Shown: positions 18,100 to 28,396, numbered from the stretch's first letter. The stretch is DNA of 64,000 nucleotides from an uncultured bacterium (GCA_943788505.1 CALSQR010000002.1:317323-381322); one strand, 5' to 3'. Translations and numbers: made by a program. Notes: generated from the sequence alone by a model not told the origin.

Positions 18100-20475
18100 G
18101 TGCCCCTTCCTGACCCTCTTCTTTTCGGCCATGACGAGACGCAGCGTATCGTAGCCGTTCAACCGATCACCGATCGTGGCGTGGGCAAGGGGCATGTTCA
18201 CATCTACCGAAGGTCGGAAGACGGACTTAAGGTGAGTGTATCGGAGGTCCCGTTTTATCCCTTTTTTTTCCTTGCAGATGTTCGCTTTCTTGCTGGATTC
18301 GATCGATCCAAGTTTCGTTTCCAAGAGCTAAAAGGGCGCCTTCACTTCCAGAATCTGGTCGTTTTCAACAGCTGGCATGACTACTGGAATGCTCTTAGAC
18401 ACGTAGATCGAAAAGCAAATGATTCGGGTGAAAACTGGGCATCCCACACGATCCCCTCCCCTGCGCAGCAATACCTAATGCAATCAGGTCAGACCTGCTT
18501 CAAGGGAATGCATTTCGACGACCTTCACCGGCTTCAATTGGACATCGAATGTATTTCAGAAGGGGACTTCCCGAATGCTGATCGTAGAGCGGATCGGATC
18601 ATATTGATTGCGTTATCTGACAATAGGGGCTGGCGTGAAGTCTTGGGCTCACCTGAGATGAGCGAGGAAGAGCTGCTCGAACGGATGGTATCTCGAATTC
18701 AAACGCTGGATCCGGATGTTATCGAGGGACATAACATTTTTCGTTTTGACTTTCCTTACATCATGCGCCGATGCGCCATGCATGGAATACCATTCGCTAT
18801 TGGCCGGGATCGGTCTGAACCGCGAACGTTCGCGACGAGTACGCGCTTTGCAGAAAGAAGCCTCAACTTTACAGCGCTTGATATACCTGGTCGGCATGTC
18901 ATCGACACCTATTTCTTGGTCATGGCCTACGACATGGTTAAGCGCGATTTACCTGGATACGGACTCAAAGAAGTATCCCGGTATTTTGGCTTTGCTCCGG
19001 CCGATAGAACCTATGTAGCTGGCGATCAGATCTCACGCTTGTGGAAGGAAGATCCTAAATTGGTCATTCGATATGCCGAAGATGATGTGATTGAGACGGA
19101 ACGACTCGCGCGCCACCTGTCCGAATCCAACTTCTTCCTGACACAGATGCTTCCCATGGAGTACGGACAGGTGGCGCGCGTAGGCCCAGCATCCAAGATC
19201 GAATCCCTTTTCACACGGGAATATCTACGACGCAAACACTCTATTCCGCGGTTTGAATGGGGCAATCAGACGCATGGAGGCTACACGGATATCTTCTTCT
19301 CTGGAATCGCGGGCCCGATTGTGTATGCCGATGTCGAAAGTCTGTATCCATCCATCATGTTGGGATACGATATCCGCCCAGATCGGGACCTTTTGGGGCT
19401 CTTTCCCGAGTTGCTCTCAAGGCTGACCAAACTACGTATGGCAGCAAAAGCGGCTTCCCGTTCTGCCGAGTCTGATGAGCTAGCTAGTTCATTAGATGCA
19501 CGGCAAAACTCCTACAAGGTGGTTATAAACAGTTTTTACGGCTATCTGGGGTTTTCAGGTGCTCTCTTCAATGACTACTCGGAAGCGGATAGAGTAGCCA
19601 CGACGGGGCAGAGCATTCTACTTGGCATCATGCATCAGATCACAGAGCTTGGAGGGAGGCTCGTTGAAGTGGATACGGACGGTGTTCTATTTATACCTCC
19701 CACTACGGTCAGCTCAGAGAAAGCAGCATTACAGTTCATAGATCTGTTAAATGAAAATGCTCCGGAAGGGATTCGTATTGGATTTGACGGATGGTTTGAA
19801 CGAATTCTGTCCTACAAGAAAAAGAACTACGCCCTCATGGAGCATGATGGCACTATTAAGATGAAAGGATCCGCCTTAGTGTCACGGTCCATCGAATCAT
19901 TTGGGCGAAGTTTTGTGAGAAAAGCCGTTCATCTTATGCTCCAGAAGGATATTCAGAAGTTGCACGAGCTGTATATGGCGGTGCGACATACAATTACGGA
20001 GCATCGCTGGGAGCACGCTGGTGAGTTTAGTCGTTCTGAATCTCTCAAAGATAGCCTTGAAGTGTATCAACGTGACGTGAGCTCTGGGAAACGAACACGC
20101 TCCACTTCCTACGAACTAGCTTTGGAGCACAATGCAACGGGCGCCACAAATTTTAGAAAAGGAGACAGAATCACCTGGTACGTCTCTGGTAGTACGATCG
20201 GTGGCCCCGCCTTTGAGTCTGCCCGGTTAGCTATAGAATGGAATCCAGATGATCCTGATGAAAACACGGCTTTCTACATGAAGCGCCTAGATGAATTGGC
20301 TTCACGGTTTGAACCATTTTTTTCCCCGACTGACTTTCGTGCCGTATTCTCCCCTGAAGATCTTTTTGGATTCAATCCCTCCACCATAGATTTCAGGACG
20401 CGATCGTGGCCAGTGCCCGAGTCAACTCCAGCAGGATCTAGCGGAGTCGATAATGATGATGAGGAAGAGTTTTGA
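18100..20475 (+). CDS. Family B DNA polymerase with 3'-5' exonuclease domain
   Basis: ExoI 'LDIECI', ExoII 'GHNIFRFDFPYI', ExoIII 'YAEDDVIE', Pol A 'ADVESLYPSIM', Pol B 'KVVINSFYGYLGF', Pol C 'VDTDGVLF'. Confidence 0.94.
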   Translation: MPLPDPLLFGHDETQRIVAVQPITDRGVGKGHVHIYRRSEDGLKVSVSEVPFYPFFFLADVRFLAGFDRSKFRFQELKGRLHFQNLVVFNSWHDYWNALRHVDRKANDSGENWASHTIPSPAQQYLMQSGQTCFKGMHFDDLHRLQLDIECISEGDFPNADRRADRIILIALSDNRGWREVLGSPEMSEEELLERMVSRIQTLDPDVIEGHNIFRFDFPYIMRRCAMHGIPFAIGRDRSEPRTFATSTRFAERSLNFTALDIPGRHVIDTYFLVMAYDMVKRDLPGYGLKEVSRYFGFAPADRTYVAGDQISRLWKEDPKLVIRYAEDDVIETERLARHLSESNFFLTQMLPMEYGQVARVGPASKIESLFTREYLRRKHSIPRFEWGNQTHGGYTDIFFSGIAGPIVYADVESLYPSIMLGYDIRPDRDLLGLFPELLSRLTKLRMAAKAASRSAESDELASSLDARQNSYKVVINSFYGYLGFSGALFNDYSEADRVATTGQSILLGIMHQITELGGRLVEVDTDGVLFIPPTTVSSEKAALQFIDLLNENAPEGIRIGFDGWFERILSYKKKNYALMEHDGTIKMKGSALVSRSIESFGRSFVRKAVHLMLQKDIQKLHELYMAVRHTITEHRWEHAGEFSRSESLKDSLEVYQRDVSSGKRTRSTSYELALEHNATGATNFRKGDRITWYVSGSTIGGPAFESARLAIEWNPDDPDENTAFYMKRLDELASRFEPFFSPTDFRAVFSPEDLFGFNPSTIDFRTRSWPVPESTPAGSSGVDNDDEEEF

Positions 20476-20551
20476 TGGCTCCCCTTACTAAGTGTCCATT
20501 GTTCGTTACCAAATAAGGCTTTTTTACAACAAACCCGCTATTTGTCTTGCC

Positions 20552-22216
20552 ATGACACGATTTCCTTCCCTCCTACTCGTATTGATTGCTGTCAGTATTT
20601 CAGTGTCGTCAGGTTGTACGTCTGTACCTGACCCTGATTACCTACCGATTGTCCCCCGTCCTGTAACAGTAGAACTCAAAGCTGGGGCTTACCAATTTTC
20701 GGGTGACTCCGGTTTTTGGGTGCAAGATGCTGAGCTACTATCTACGGCAGAATTATTCTCGGGCGAATTCTCCACCCCTACGGGTTGGGCGTTTGACGTG
20801 TCCGACGAAAAAGGAGACATTGAACTAGCGCTCAATTCAGAACTAGGACCGGAAGCATATACCCTCGACGTTGACGCTAACGGTGTACGGATTATGGGCG
20901 GCGACGCGGCAGGAGCATTCTATGGTCTCCAGTCTCTTCGCCAAATGCTCCCGCCACACATTGATGCGCCAGTTTTAGCCGAAGGAGTAGAGTGGAGCGT
21001 GCCCTTTAGTCACATCAACGATGCTCCGCGGTTTTCCTATCGTGGATTGCATTTGGATGTAGGTCGTAATTTTTTTGATGTCGACTTTGTAAAGTCCTAT
21101 ATCGACACCATGGCTCGCTACAAGTTCAATCGTTTCCATTGGCACCTTACGGAAGACCAAGGATGGCGAATTGAAATCGATAGTTATCCCCTTCTGACGG
21201 AAGTGGGAGCATGGCGCAAGGAAACGGTAGTGGAAAAGAACCTAGACCCTTACATCGGGGACGGGATTCCTCACGGAGGATTCTATACCAAGGATCAGGT
21301 CAGGGACGTAATTGCCTATGCTGCGCAACGTCACGTCATGATAATTCCCGAGATCGAGATGCCGGGACACGCTGGGGCAGCCCTTGCCGCTTATCCGGAA
21401 CTAGGATGTTTACCTGGACCATACGAGGTCAAGACAACTTGGGGTATTCAAAGCGACATATTTTGCCCATCCGAGACCACTTTTTCCTTCCTCACTACGG
21501 TCTTAGATGAGGTAGCAGAGTTGTTTCCGGGGCCATATATCCACATCGGGGGCGATGAAGTCCCAAAAGAGCAGTGGGAGCAAAGCTTTGTGGCTCAGGA
21601 GGTTATCCGACGCGAGGGACTTGCCGACGAACATGAATTACAGAGTTGGTTTATTCGACGGATCGAGAAGCACCTCAATTCTCGCAACAAGAATCTAATC
21701 GGATGGGATGAAATCCTTGAAGGAGGCCTCGCACCAAATGCGACGGTAATGTCATGGAGAGGAACCGAAGGCGGCATTGCAGCAGCTCGTGAAGGAAACA
21801 ATGTCATTATGACGCCAACGAACTACTCGTATTTTGACTTCTATCAAGGAGATCCAGAAACGGAGCCGCTAGCCATGAACTGGGCCAAACGCATCATCAC
21901 GCTGGATACTGTTTACACGTTTGAGCCGATACCTGATGTATTAACTGCAGACGAGCAGAAATACATTATTGGCGCTCAGGCCAACCTCTGGACGGAATAC
22001 ATCAGCACTCCCGAGTACGTGGAGTACATGGTCTGGCCACGTGCTACGGCGCTTTCCGAAGTGGTATGGAGTCCTAAGTCACACCGGGACAGAGATGACT
22101 TTTATCTCCGACTGGGAGGTAACCTGCCACATCTTGAGCATCTTGGAATCAACTATCGGATTCCCGAAAGACTCGACCCACTCTACGACCAAAGCGCATC
22201 AGGCGAAACCATGTGA
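20552..22216 (+). CDS. GH20 beta-N-acetylhexosaminidase, lipoprotein
   Basis: Lipobox 'SISVSSGCTS', 'YRGLHLDVGRNFF', 'FHWHLTEDQGWRIEI', 'PYIHIGGDEVPKEQW', 'IIGAQANLWTEYI'. Confidence 0.94.
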   Translation: MTRFPSLLLVLIAVSISVSSGCTSVPDPDYLPIVPRPVTVELKAGAYQFSGDSGFWVQDAELLSTAELFSGEFSTPTGWAFDVSDEKGDIELALNSELGPEAYTLDVDANGVRIMGGDAAGAFYGLQSLRQMLPPHIDAPVLAEGVEWSVPFSHINDAPRFSYRGLHLDVGRNFFDVDFVKSYIDTMARYKFNRFHWHLTEDQGWRIEIDSYPLLTEVGAWRKETVVEKNLDPYIGDGIPHGGFYTKDQVRDVIAYAAQRHVMIIPEIEMPGHAGAALAAYPELGCLPGPYEVKTTWGIQSDIFCPSETTFSFLTTVLDEVAELFPGPYIHIGGDEVPKEQWEQSFVAQEVIRREGLADEHELQSWFIRRIEKHLNSRNKNLIGWDEILEGGLAPNATVMSWRGTEGGIAAAREGNNVIMTPTNYSYFDFYQGDPETEPLAMNWAKRIITLDTVYTFEPIPDVLTADEQKYIIGAQANLWTEYISTPEYVEYMVWPRATALSEVVWSPKSHRDRDDFYLRLGGNLPHLEHLGINYRIPERLDPLYDQSASGETM

Positions 22217-22306
22217 GCTAAGGCCCCACGCGACGAGACTACCTTGTCGCCGGCCGAGGCTGACCTAGACTATACTTAGTTAGCCGACCTAGCCTTCCTA
22301 GCCGAC

Positions 22307-23269
22307 CTAAAAGGAATCAACCGACCGATAGGCATCAATTACGGCGCGCTCCCCTTCCATGCCTGGTTGGGAGTTTCCGTGCTCCATGCCCAGAATGCCG
22401 TCATAGCCTTTCGAATGAATATGCTTAAACACATTCTTATAGTTGATTTCGCCGGTCGTTGGCTCTTTCCGACCTGGGTTATCCCCTATCTGGAAATACG
22501 CTATTTCATCCCACGCTGCATCAATGTTGGGAATCAGGTTGCCTTCGGTAATCTGCTGGTGGTAGATGTCGAACAGGATCTTGCATGATGGACTGTCAAC
22601 GGCGCGACAAATTTCGAATGCTTGGGCCGCTTTTGAGAGAAAGAGCCCTGGGTGATCTCTCGGGTTGAGCGGCTCGAGCACCATGACTAAACCATGTGGC
22701 TCCAGAATCTCCACAGCACGCCTTAAGCTTTCGATTACGTTTGCTGTCTGATACCCCATATCGAGGCGTAAATCTACATGCCCCGGTACGACGGTCATCC
22801 ACTTTGCATTCACGCGCTTAGCTACATCGACGCTCTCGCTGATTTCGCCCAGGAATTGGTCGCGCCAATCCTCCTTACCGGAGGCCAAGTTTGGCTCCTT
22901 CCAATAGATGGTGTGGGCAACAAATACGCCCATCTCCATCTCTTTGCTTGCCATGACGTTCGCCATGGCTTCCTGCTCCTCAACAGAGCGTCCCTTCATA
23001 CCGTTATCTTCAAACGAACGAAAGCCTTCATCCGCCATGAAACGTAGCTGATCCACGGGCTTCGGACCACCATGCTGGGCAAACATGCCCTGGTGTGGTG
23101 CATAATTGAGCTGGAAAGGCTCACCCGCCACACGTTGGGAAGCGCCATGCTTGGCGGCCGAATTAGAAAGTAGCGGAGCAGCAAGTGCGGGAGCGGCAAG
23201 TGCGGGAGCGGCTAGCGATACACCTGCCGCAACTGCGGCGGAGTTGCGAACGAATGATCGTCTGTTCAT
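22307..23269 (-). CDS. Hydroxypyruvate isomerase-like / sugar phosphate isomerase TIM-barrel protein, Tat-exported
   Basis: Tat-like 'MNRRSFVRNSAAVAAG', 'LVMVLEPLNPRDHPGLFLSKAAQAFEICRAVDSPSCKILFDIYHQQITEGNLI', 'GILGMEHGNS'. Confidence 0.88.
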   Translation of the reverse strand: MNRRSFVRNSAAVAAGVSLAAPALAAPALAAPLLSNSAAKHGASQRVAGEPFQLNYAPHQGMFAQHGGPKPVDQLRFMADEGFRSFEDNGMKGRSVEEQEAMANVMASKEMEMGVFVAHTIYWKEPNLASGKEDWRDQFLGEISESVDVAKRVNAKWMTVVPGHVDLRLDMGYQTANVIESLRRAVEILEPHGLVMVLEPLNPRDHPGLFLSKAAQAFEICRAVDSPSCKILFDIYHQQITEGNLIPNIDAAWDEIAYFQIGDNPGRKEPTTGEINYKNVFKHIHSKGYDGILGMEHGNSQPGMEGERAVIDAYRSVDSF

Positions 23270-23280
23270 TGCTTTGGGGG

Positions 23281-24636
23281 TCAGAATACTTGGGTCGTGC
23301 CAGGAACAGGGATAGGATAGGTTCCATCAGGCCCCGGTAGTACGGGCGGCTCAGCATCCCAAGCATACGTTTCAGGCATGATGGACAGCTCAGATGCGAT
23401 TGCTTCGTCCCATTCAATCACTTGTCCTGAATAGGTGGCCATGCGACCGATAATAGCCGTCATTGTGGCGTTAGCCCCATTTTCAGCATCCGCATACTTG
23501 TACTCACCACCTGCGATAGCCGCGAAGAGTTCGTCATGCTCAACCTGATACGGATTGGGGTCATCCTTGCCCATGTGCTGGAATAGTGTATGCCCTGACG
23601 ACGAAATCAATTGTCCTGGTGCAGGTGCCATTCCGTTCGTGCCATGGAAAGCCTCGGTCACTTTGTTAGCCGTATTCGGCATGTGACGGCACTGACTGAT
23701 CATGCGCCGACCATCTGCATATTCGTACTCAACGTAGTGGTGGTCAAAAATCTCACCGTGGTCTTTACCTGTTCTGACGAGACGGCCACCCTGACCTTGC
23801 GCCCGCACCGGCAATGCATTGAATCCCCAGTTTCCTACATCCAAGTTATGAATGTGCTGTTCCGTTATATGATCACCACATAGCCAATTGAAGTAGTACC
23901 AGTTTCGCATCTGGTATTCCATTTCGGTTAATGGACGACCGGCTGTCTCCTCCAATCCAGCGCGATCTCGGACCCACACGCCAGAGCTGTTCCAATAAAC
24001 TCGCGCCGTTGTTAGGTCTCCAATCATTCCATTATGGATGCGATCCATCCATTCTCTGTACTCAGTCTGATAGTGACGTTGCAGTCCTACTACCACATTT
24101 AGCTTTTTGGCTTTGGCCTGCTCGGCCGCGGCAAGCACCCGTCGAACTCCCACTGCATCAGTAGCAACAGGCTTCTCCATAAACACGTGCTTATCAGCTG
24201 CTACTGCAGCTTCGAAATGGATGGGGCGAAAGCCCGGGGGCGTGGCAATTAGAACAACATCACACAGCGCAATCACTTCTTTGTAGGCATCGAACCCAAC
24301 AAAACGGCGCTCTTCTGGCACGTCAATTCGGCCCGCTAGCGTCTCTGCGTAGTCCGCATCAGGATCTGTCAGGTTGGTCAAACTATCCTCAAGGCGATCA
24401 CTAAATGCGTCAGCCATAGCCACGAGTTTGACATTCTGGCTCGTGCTTAGAGCCTGTGAGGCAGCGCCCGTGCCTCGTCCCCCGCAACCAATAAGACCAA
24501 TCTTGATCTCATCATTGCTTGAGAAATAAGCATTGGCGGCCATCGGGAATTGCGAGGCGACTACGGTGCCAACAACAGCGGCAGAGCCACCCTTCATGAA
24601 GTCACGTCGGGTGAGGGAAGAGTATTTCGATTTCAT
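23281..24636 (-). CDS. Gfo/Idh/MocA family oxidoreductase, Tat-exported
   Basis: Tat-like 'SLTRRDFMKGGSAAVVG', 'IGLIGCGGRGTGAA', 'HVFMEKPVATDAVGVRRVL', 'CGDHITEQHIHNLDVGNW'. Confidence 0.92.
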   Translation of the reverse strand: MKSKYSSLTRRDFMKGGSAAVVGTVVASQFPMAANAYFSSNDEIKIGLIGCGGRGTGAASQALSTSQNVKLVAMADAFSDRLEDSLTNLTDPDADYAETLAGRIDVPEERRFVGFDAYKEVIALCDVVLIATPPGFRPIHFEAAVAADKHVFMEKPVATDAVGVRRVLAAAEQAKAKKLNVVVGLQRHYQTEYREWMDRIHNGMIGDLTTARVYWNSSGVWVRDRAGLEETAGRPLTEMEYQMRNWYYFNWLCGDHITEQHIHNLDVGNWGFNALPVRAQGQGGRLVRTGKDHGEIFDHHYVEYEYADGRRMISQCRHMPNTANKVTEAFHGTNGMAPAPGQLISSSGHTLFQHMGKDDPNPYQVEHDELFAAIAGGEYKYADAENGANATMTAIIGRMATYSGQVIEWDEAIASELSIMPETYAWDAEPPVLPGPDGTYPIPVPGTTQVF

Positions 24637-24699
24637 GATGCGGGAGATGAATTATTCAGATACCGTGTGAAAGTAATGGTATCCTCCCGTCGATGCCAC

Positions 24700-25773
24700 C
24701 TATTCGCCAAGAACCAAGGACCAGAACGCCGAAATTTCCTCTTCCGATGGCGCAGTGACTGGTGCTACAATGCGAAAACCCAAGAACGGAGAATCAGTAT
24801 TCCACCAATAGCTTTTGGGAATCTGCGGATCACGGCGTTTCCAATTTGTCGTAGACTCAAGACGTGATCCACACCGAGCCATTTCTGGCGGATCGTCGAA
24901 CGCCCCTCCCCTGACTGTGCGAGGATGCAAACGAGTTGGTTGAATCCAAGGATCAGCACCCATGTCCCCAATTAGGTCATGGTAGCTCTCCTCATATTCG
25001 TCAAGCATCCACTCGCTCGCGTTTCCCTGCATGTCGTGTATCTGCCACACGTTGGGACGTTTCTGACCAACGGACTGCAGACGTCCACCACTGTTTTCAA
25101 TCGTCCAGGCATACTCACCAAGCTGGGCAATATCGTCGCCAAAGCTAAATGCCCCAGATTGTCCAGCCCGACATGCTGTTTCCCATTCGGCTTCAGTAGG
25201 AAGGCGAAAAAACACACCAGTCTTCTGCGTCAACCACTTAGCGTATTGCAGAGCGCCCCATTGTGTCATTCCTACCGCTGGTTTAGACGCGCCACCCATC
25301 CCAAAAGCAGGATCTTCATAGGGTGGACTCGGGCGAGTTACGCCATCAACCTGATAGACGGCTCCCTCAACCGCGGTAGTGTCCGCATCGCGATCCTGAT
25401 AACGAAAAACACCGTATTCATCGTCTGTGACTTCGAATCGTCCAATCCAATATGCGCCAAGAGAAACACTCGCTTGAGGGCCTTCATCTAATTCCATCCC
25501 GTCCTCTTCCGGCGCTGTTCCTACTGCGCGCGTACCCTCTGGGACGTACGTCAACTGGAAGGAGATCTCTGTTCCGGGAATATTTATTTCTCGAATATCT
25601 CCCGCTTGAAACCCGTTGTCTCGGTCCATGGTGATGTCAGAGGTCAGATCCGTGGCGGCGCTGGACGATGTAGCATCCGAATCGGAGTCAGATGCGGAAC
25701 GTGATGCGCTACATCCGGTAACGGACAGTACAAGCAGAATCAGAGTAAAAATGTCGAAACGATTGATTCGCAT
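24700..25773 (-). CDS. SUMF1/formylglycine-generating-enzyme-like lipoprotein
   Basis: Lipobox 'LSVTGCSA', 'YWIGRFEVTDDEYGVF', 'FRLPTEAEWETACRAG', 'MQGNASEWMLDEY', 'TVRGGAF'. Confidence 0.87.
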   Translation of the reverse strand: MRINRFDIFTLILLVLSVTGCSASRSASDSDSDATSSSAATDLTSDITMDRDNGFQAGDIREINIPGTEISFQLTYVPEGTRAVGTAPEEDGMELDEGPQASVSLGAYWIGRFEVTDDEYGVFRYQDRDADTTAVEGAVYQVDGVTRPSPPYEDPAFGMGGASKPAVGMTQWGALQYAKWLTQKTGVFFRLPTEAEWETACRAGQSGAFSFGDDIAQLGEYAWTIENSGGRLQSVGQKRPNVWQIHDMQGNASEWMLDEYEESYHDLIGDMGADPWIQPTRLHPRTVRGGAFDDPPEMARCGSRLESTTNWKRRDPQIPKSYWWNTDSPFLGFRIVAPVTAPSEEEISAFWSLVLGE

Positions 25774-25936
25774 GAATCACTACATTCTAACGGGCGGGAA
25801 TAATGCCGGAATATAGGTGTCGAGCTGAATCTCTTCCGATCGAATTCCATACCTGGCCTACCTAATGGTGTAACCTAATGGTCTACCCTGTCTTTTGTGT
25901 TAAATCCGTCGCCCATATCTCTAAGAGGACTCGAAC

Positions 25937-27232
25937 GTGTCTGATCCGTCATTTTCGACCATGACAACTAATCCTGTACTCCGAGAGTCGGCGGCGGCTA
26001 CCAGATACCGTGCAGTCCGGGATCGTACAGCGGCAATATGCGCCCCCCTAAAGACAGAGGACTACGTTATCCAGTCGATGCCGGATGTGAGCCCAACAAA
26101 GTGGCATTTGGCACACACAACTTGGTTTTTTGAGACCTTCGTGCTTCGAGAGTTTGATCCCGTGTATCAGGCGCTTGATGATCGGTATGCCTATCTCTTC
26201 AACTCGTATTACGTGCAGGCCGGCGACCGCTTTCACCGACCCCACCGAGGGTTTTTATCCAGACCTACCGTAGAAGATGTGGTTGCGTATCGCAGCTATG
26301 TTGATTCTGCCATGGAACGCTTTCTGAGCGTCTCCGATTTGTCAACACGCCTCTTGGAAACTGTAGAAATCGGCCTGAATCATGAGCAACAGCACCAAGA
26401 GCTTATGGTCACAGACATCAAGCATGTGCTATCCATGAATCCGTTGTATCCGGTATACAAGGGTGACCTAGTACCACAATCTACGCCGGCTGGAGAGCTC
26501 ACCTGGGCGTCATTTGAGGGTGGTGTGGTAAACATCGGTCACCAAGGAAGTGGTTTCTTCTATGACAACGAACAGCCCCCGCATCGGCATTTTTTGGAAC
26601 CCTTTGAGCTAGCAAACCGACCGGTCACAAACGGGGAGTTCTTGGCATTTATAGAAGCTGGCGGCTACAATAATGCAACACTCTGGTTGTCCCAAGGGTG
26701 GGACCTCGTACACCAGGAAGGTTGGAATCACCCACTTTATTGGATTAGGGAAAACGATAGTTGGTCTGAATTTTCTCTCGGGGGAAGGATCTCATTAGAC
26801 CTAGATGCCCCATTAACCCACGTTTCTTACTTCGAGGCAGACGCTTTTGCTCGTTTCGCTGGTGCTCGATTACCAACGGAGTTTGAGTGGGAGCACGCCG
26901 CGGAAGGAGCATCTCGACTGGGACATTTTTCAGACGACCTATCCTTCCATCCCCGGTTGCTTCCAGACGATGGAGGTCTGAGAGGCATGTTCGGCACAAA
27001 TTGGGAGTGGACATCGAGCCATTACTCCCCCTATCCGGGATACCGACCCGTGGACGGAGCACTGGGCGAATACAACGGTAAGTTCATGGCGAATCAATTC
27101 GTCCTGCGTGGGGGATCCTGCGCTACGCCCTCTGACCATGTCCGGCTAACCTATCGCAATTTCTTTCCCTCGTATGCTCGGTGGCAGTTTGCTGGAGTCC
27201 GACTGTGTCGAACACCCGGAACCACACAATGA
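25937..27232 (+). CDS. egtB: Ergothioneine biosynthesis protein EgtB
   Basis: DinB-like N-terminus 'KWHLAHTTWFFETFVL', 'LNHEQQHQELMVTDIKHVLS', SUMF1-like C-terminus 'ARLPTEFEWEHAA', 'NWEWTSSHYSPYPGY', 'FVLRGGSCATP'. Alternative ATG at 25961. Confidence 0.92.
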   Translation: MSDPSFSTMTTNPVLRESAAATRYRAVRDRTAAICAPLKTEDYVIQSMPDVSPTKWHLAHTTWFFETFVLREFDPVYQALDDRYAYLFNSYYVQAGDRFHRPHRGFLSRPTVEDVVAYRSYVDSAMERFLSVSDLSTRLLETVEIGLNHEQQHQELMVTDIKHVLSMNPLYPVYKGDLVPQSTPAGELTWASFEGGVVNIGHQGSGFFYDNEQPPHRHFLEPFELANRPVTNGEFLAFIEAGGYNNATLWLSQGWDLVHQEGWNHPLYWIRENDSWSEFSLGGRISLDLDAPLTHVSYFEADAFARFAGARLPTEFEWEHAAEGASRLGHFSDDLSFHPRLLPDDGGLRGMFGTNWEWTSSHYSPYPGYRPVDGALGEYNGKFMANQFVLRGGSCATPSDHVRLTYRNFFPSYARWQFAGVRLCRTPGTTQ

Positions 27233-28251
27233 CAGCCGAACCATTTCTGGACCTACACCCAGCAACAGAGACAATGCTGGATGACGTATTGAATGGGTTT
27301 GCAACCACTCCACGCGCGCTTCCTAGTAAGTATTTCTACGATGCAGCAGGCTCTCTTCTATTTGACCAGATCTGTGAGCTGAACGAGTACTACCCGACGA
27401 AAACGGAGCGATGGATTCTAGAGACGTACGTCGATGAAATCAGTGCAGCGTTGGGTGATAACATTGTGCTGATCGAATATGGCTCGGGGAGCAGCATCAA
27501 AACCAGGTTACTGCTTGAGCACCTGAATGGCCTTGCTGCCTATGTACCGATTGATATATCGAAAAAACATCTGATGATGGCCGCCAGGAATCTGGAAGGT
27601 GAGTTTCCGACCCTTCCAATTTTTCCCGTCTGCGCGGACTACCTCCAGGACATCGATTTGAATCTGACCGGTGTGTTATCAAAAGGGGACGGACATGGAG
27701 CCAGCTCAGTACCAACTGATGATGGCGCTAAACGCTCAAAAGAGCCAAGCCATTTGATTTTCTTTCCGGGCTCTACCATTGGCAATTTTAATCCTGAACA
27801 AGCCCGTGATTTTCTAAAGAGAGTCCATCATTTGGCAGGAAATAATGGCCATCTACTGATCGGCGTAGACCTAGTAAAAGACCCAAAAGTTCTACACGAT
27901 GCGTACAACGACACTCAGGGCGTCACCGCAGAATTCAACCGCAACATATTGCACCATGTAAATCATCAGCTCGGTGCAGACATCAACGTAGACCTATTCG
28001 AGCACCGAGCTTTTTGGGATGAATCGGCTGAACGAATTGAGATGCAGCTGGTGGCTACAGATCATCAGAAGGTCGATATCAATGGCTCAGTATTCGCGTT
28101 TAATGCGGGAGATGTAATCCAGACGGAATACTCCCATAAGTACCGAATCGAGGGGTTTCGCGCGTTGGCTGAGGATGCAGGTTTCACGGTTGACCGCGTC
28201 TGGACGGATCCTCAAAACTTGTTTTCCGTTCAGCTACTTAGCACAATCTGA
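27229..28251 (+). CDS. egtD: L-histidine N-alpha-methyltransferase EgtD
   Basis: 'ALPSKYFYDAAGSLLFDQICELNEYYPTKTE', 'YGSGSSIKTRLLLEHL', 'FFPGSTIGNFNPEQA'. ATGA overlap with egtB. Confidence 0.93.
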   Translation: MTAEPFLDLHPATETMLDDVLNGFATTPRALPSKYFYDAAGSLLFDQICELNEYYPTKTERWILETYVDEISAALGDNIVLIEYGSGSSIKTRLLLEHLNGLAAYVPIDISKKHLMMAARNLEGEFPTLPIFPVCADYLQDIDLNLTGVLSKGDGHGASSVPTDDGAKRSKEPSHLIFFPGSTIGNFNPEQARDFLKRVHHLAGNNGHLLIGVDLVKDPKVLHDAYNDTQGVTAEFNRNILHHVNHQLGADINVDLFEHRAFWDESAERIEMQLVATDHQKVDINGSVFAFNAGDVIQTEYSHKYRIEGFRALAEDAGFTVDRVWTDPQNLFSVQLLSTI

Positions 28252-28396
28252 CGCAGCCCAAAGCTGATCAAATCGTTGAAAGCAAGAAATCTGTAAACGG
28301 TCACATAGCAATTTTTAGTGGACTCGTGAGTGGATAGGGAGTGGGTGATTGTAAAGCATGCTATTTCCTACTCGTGCGATTTAAGCCACATCAATC

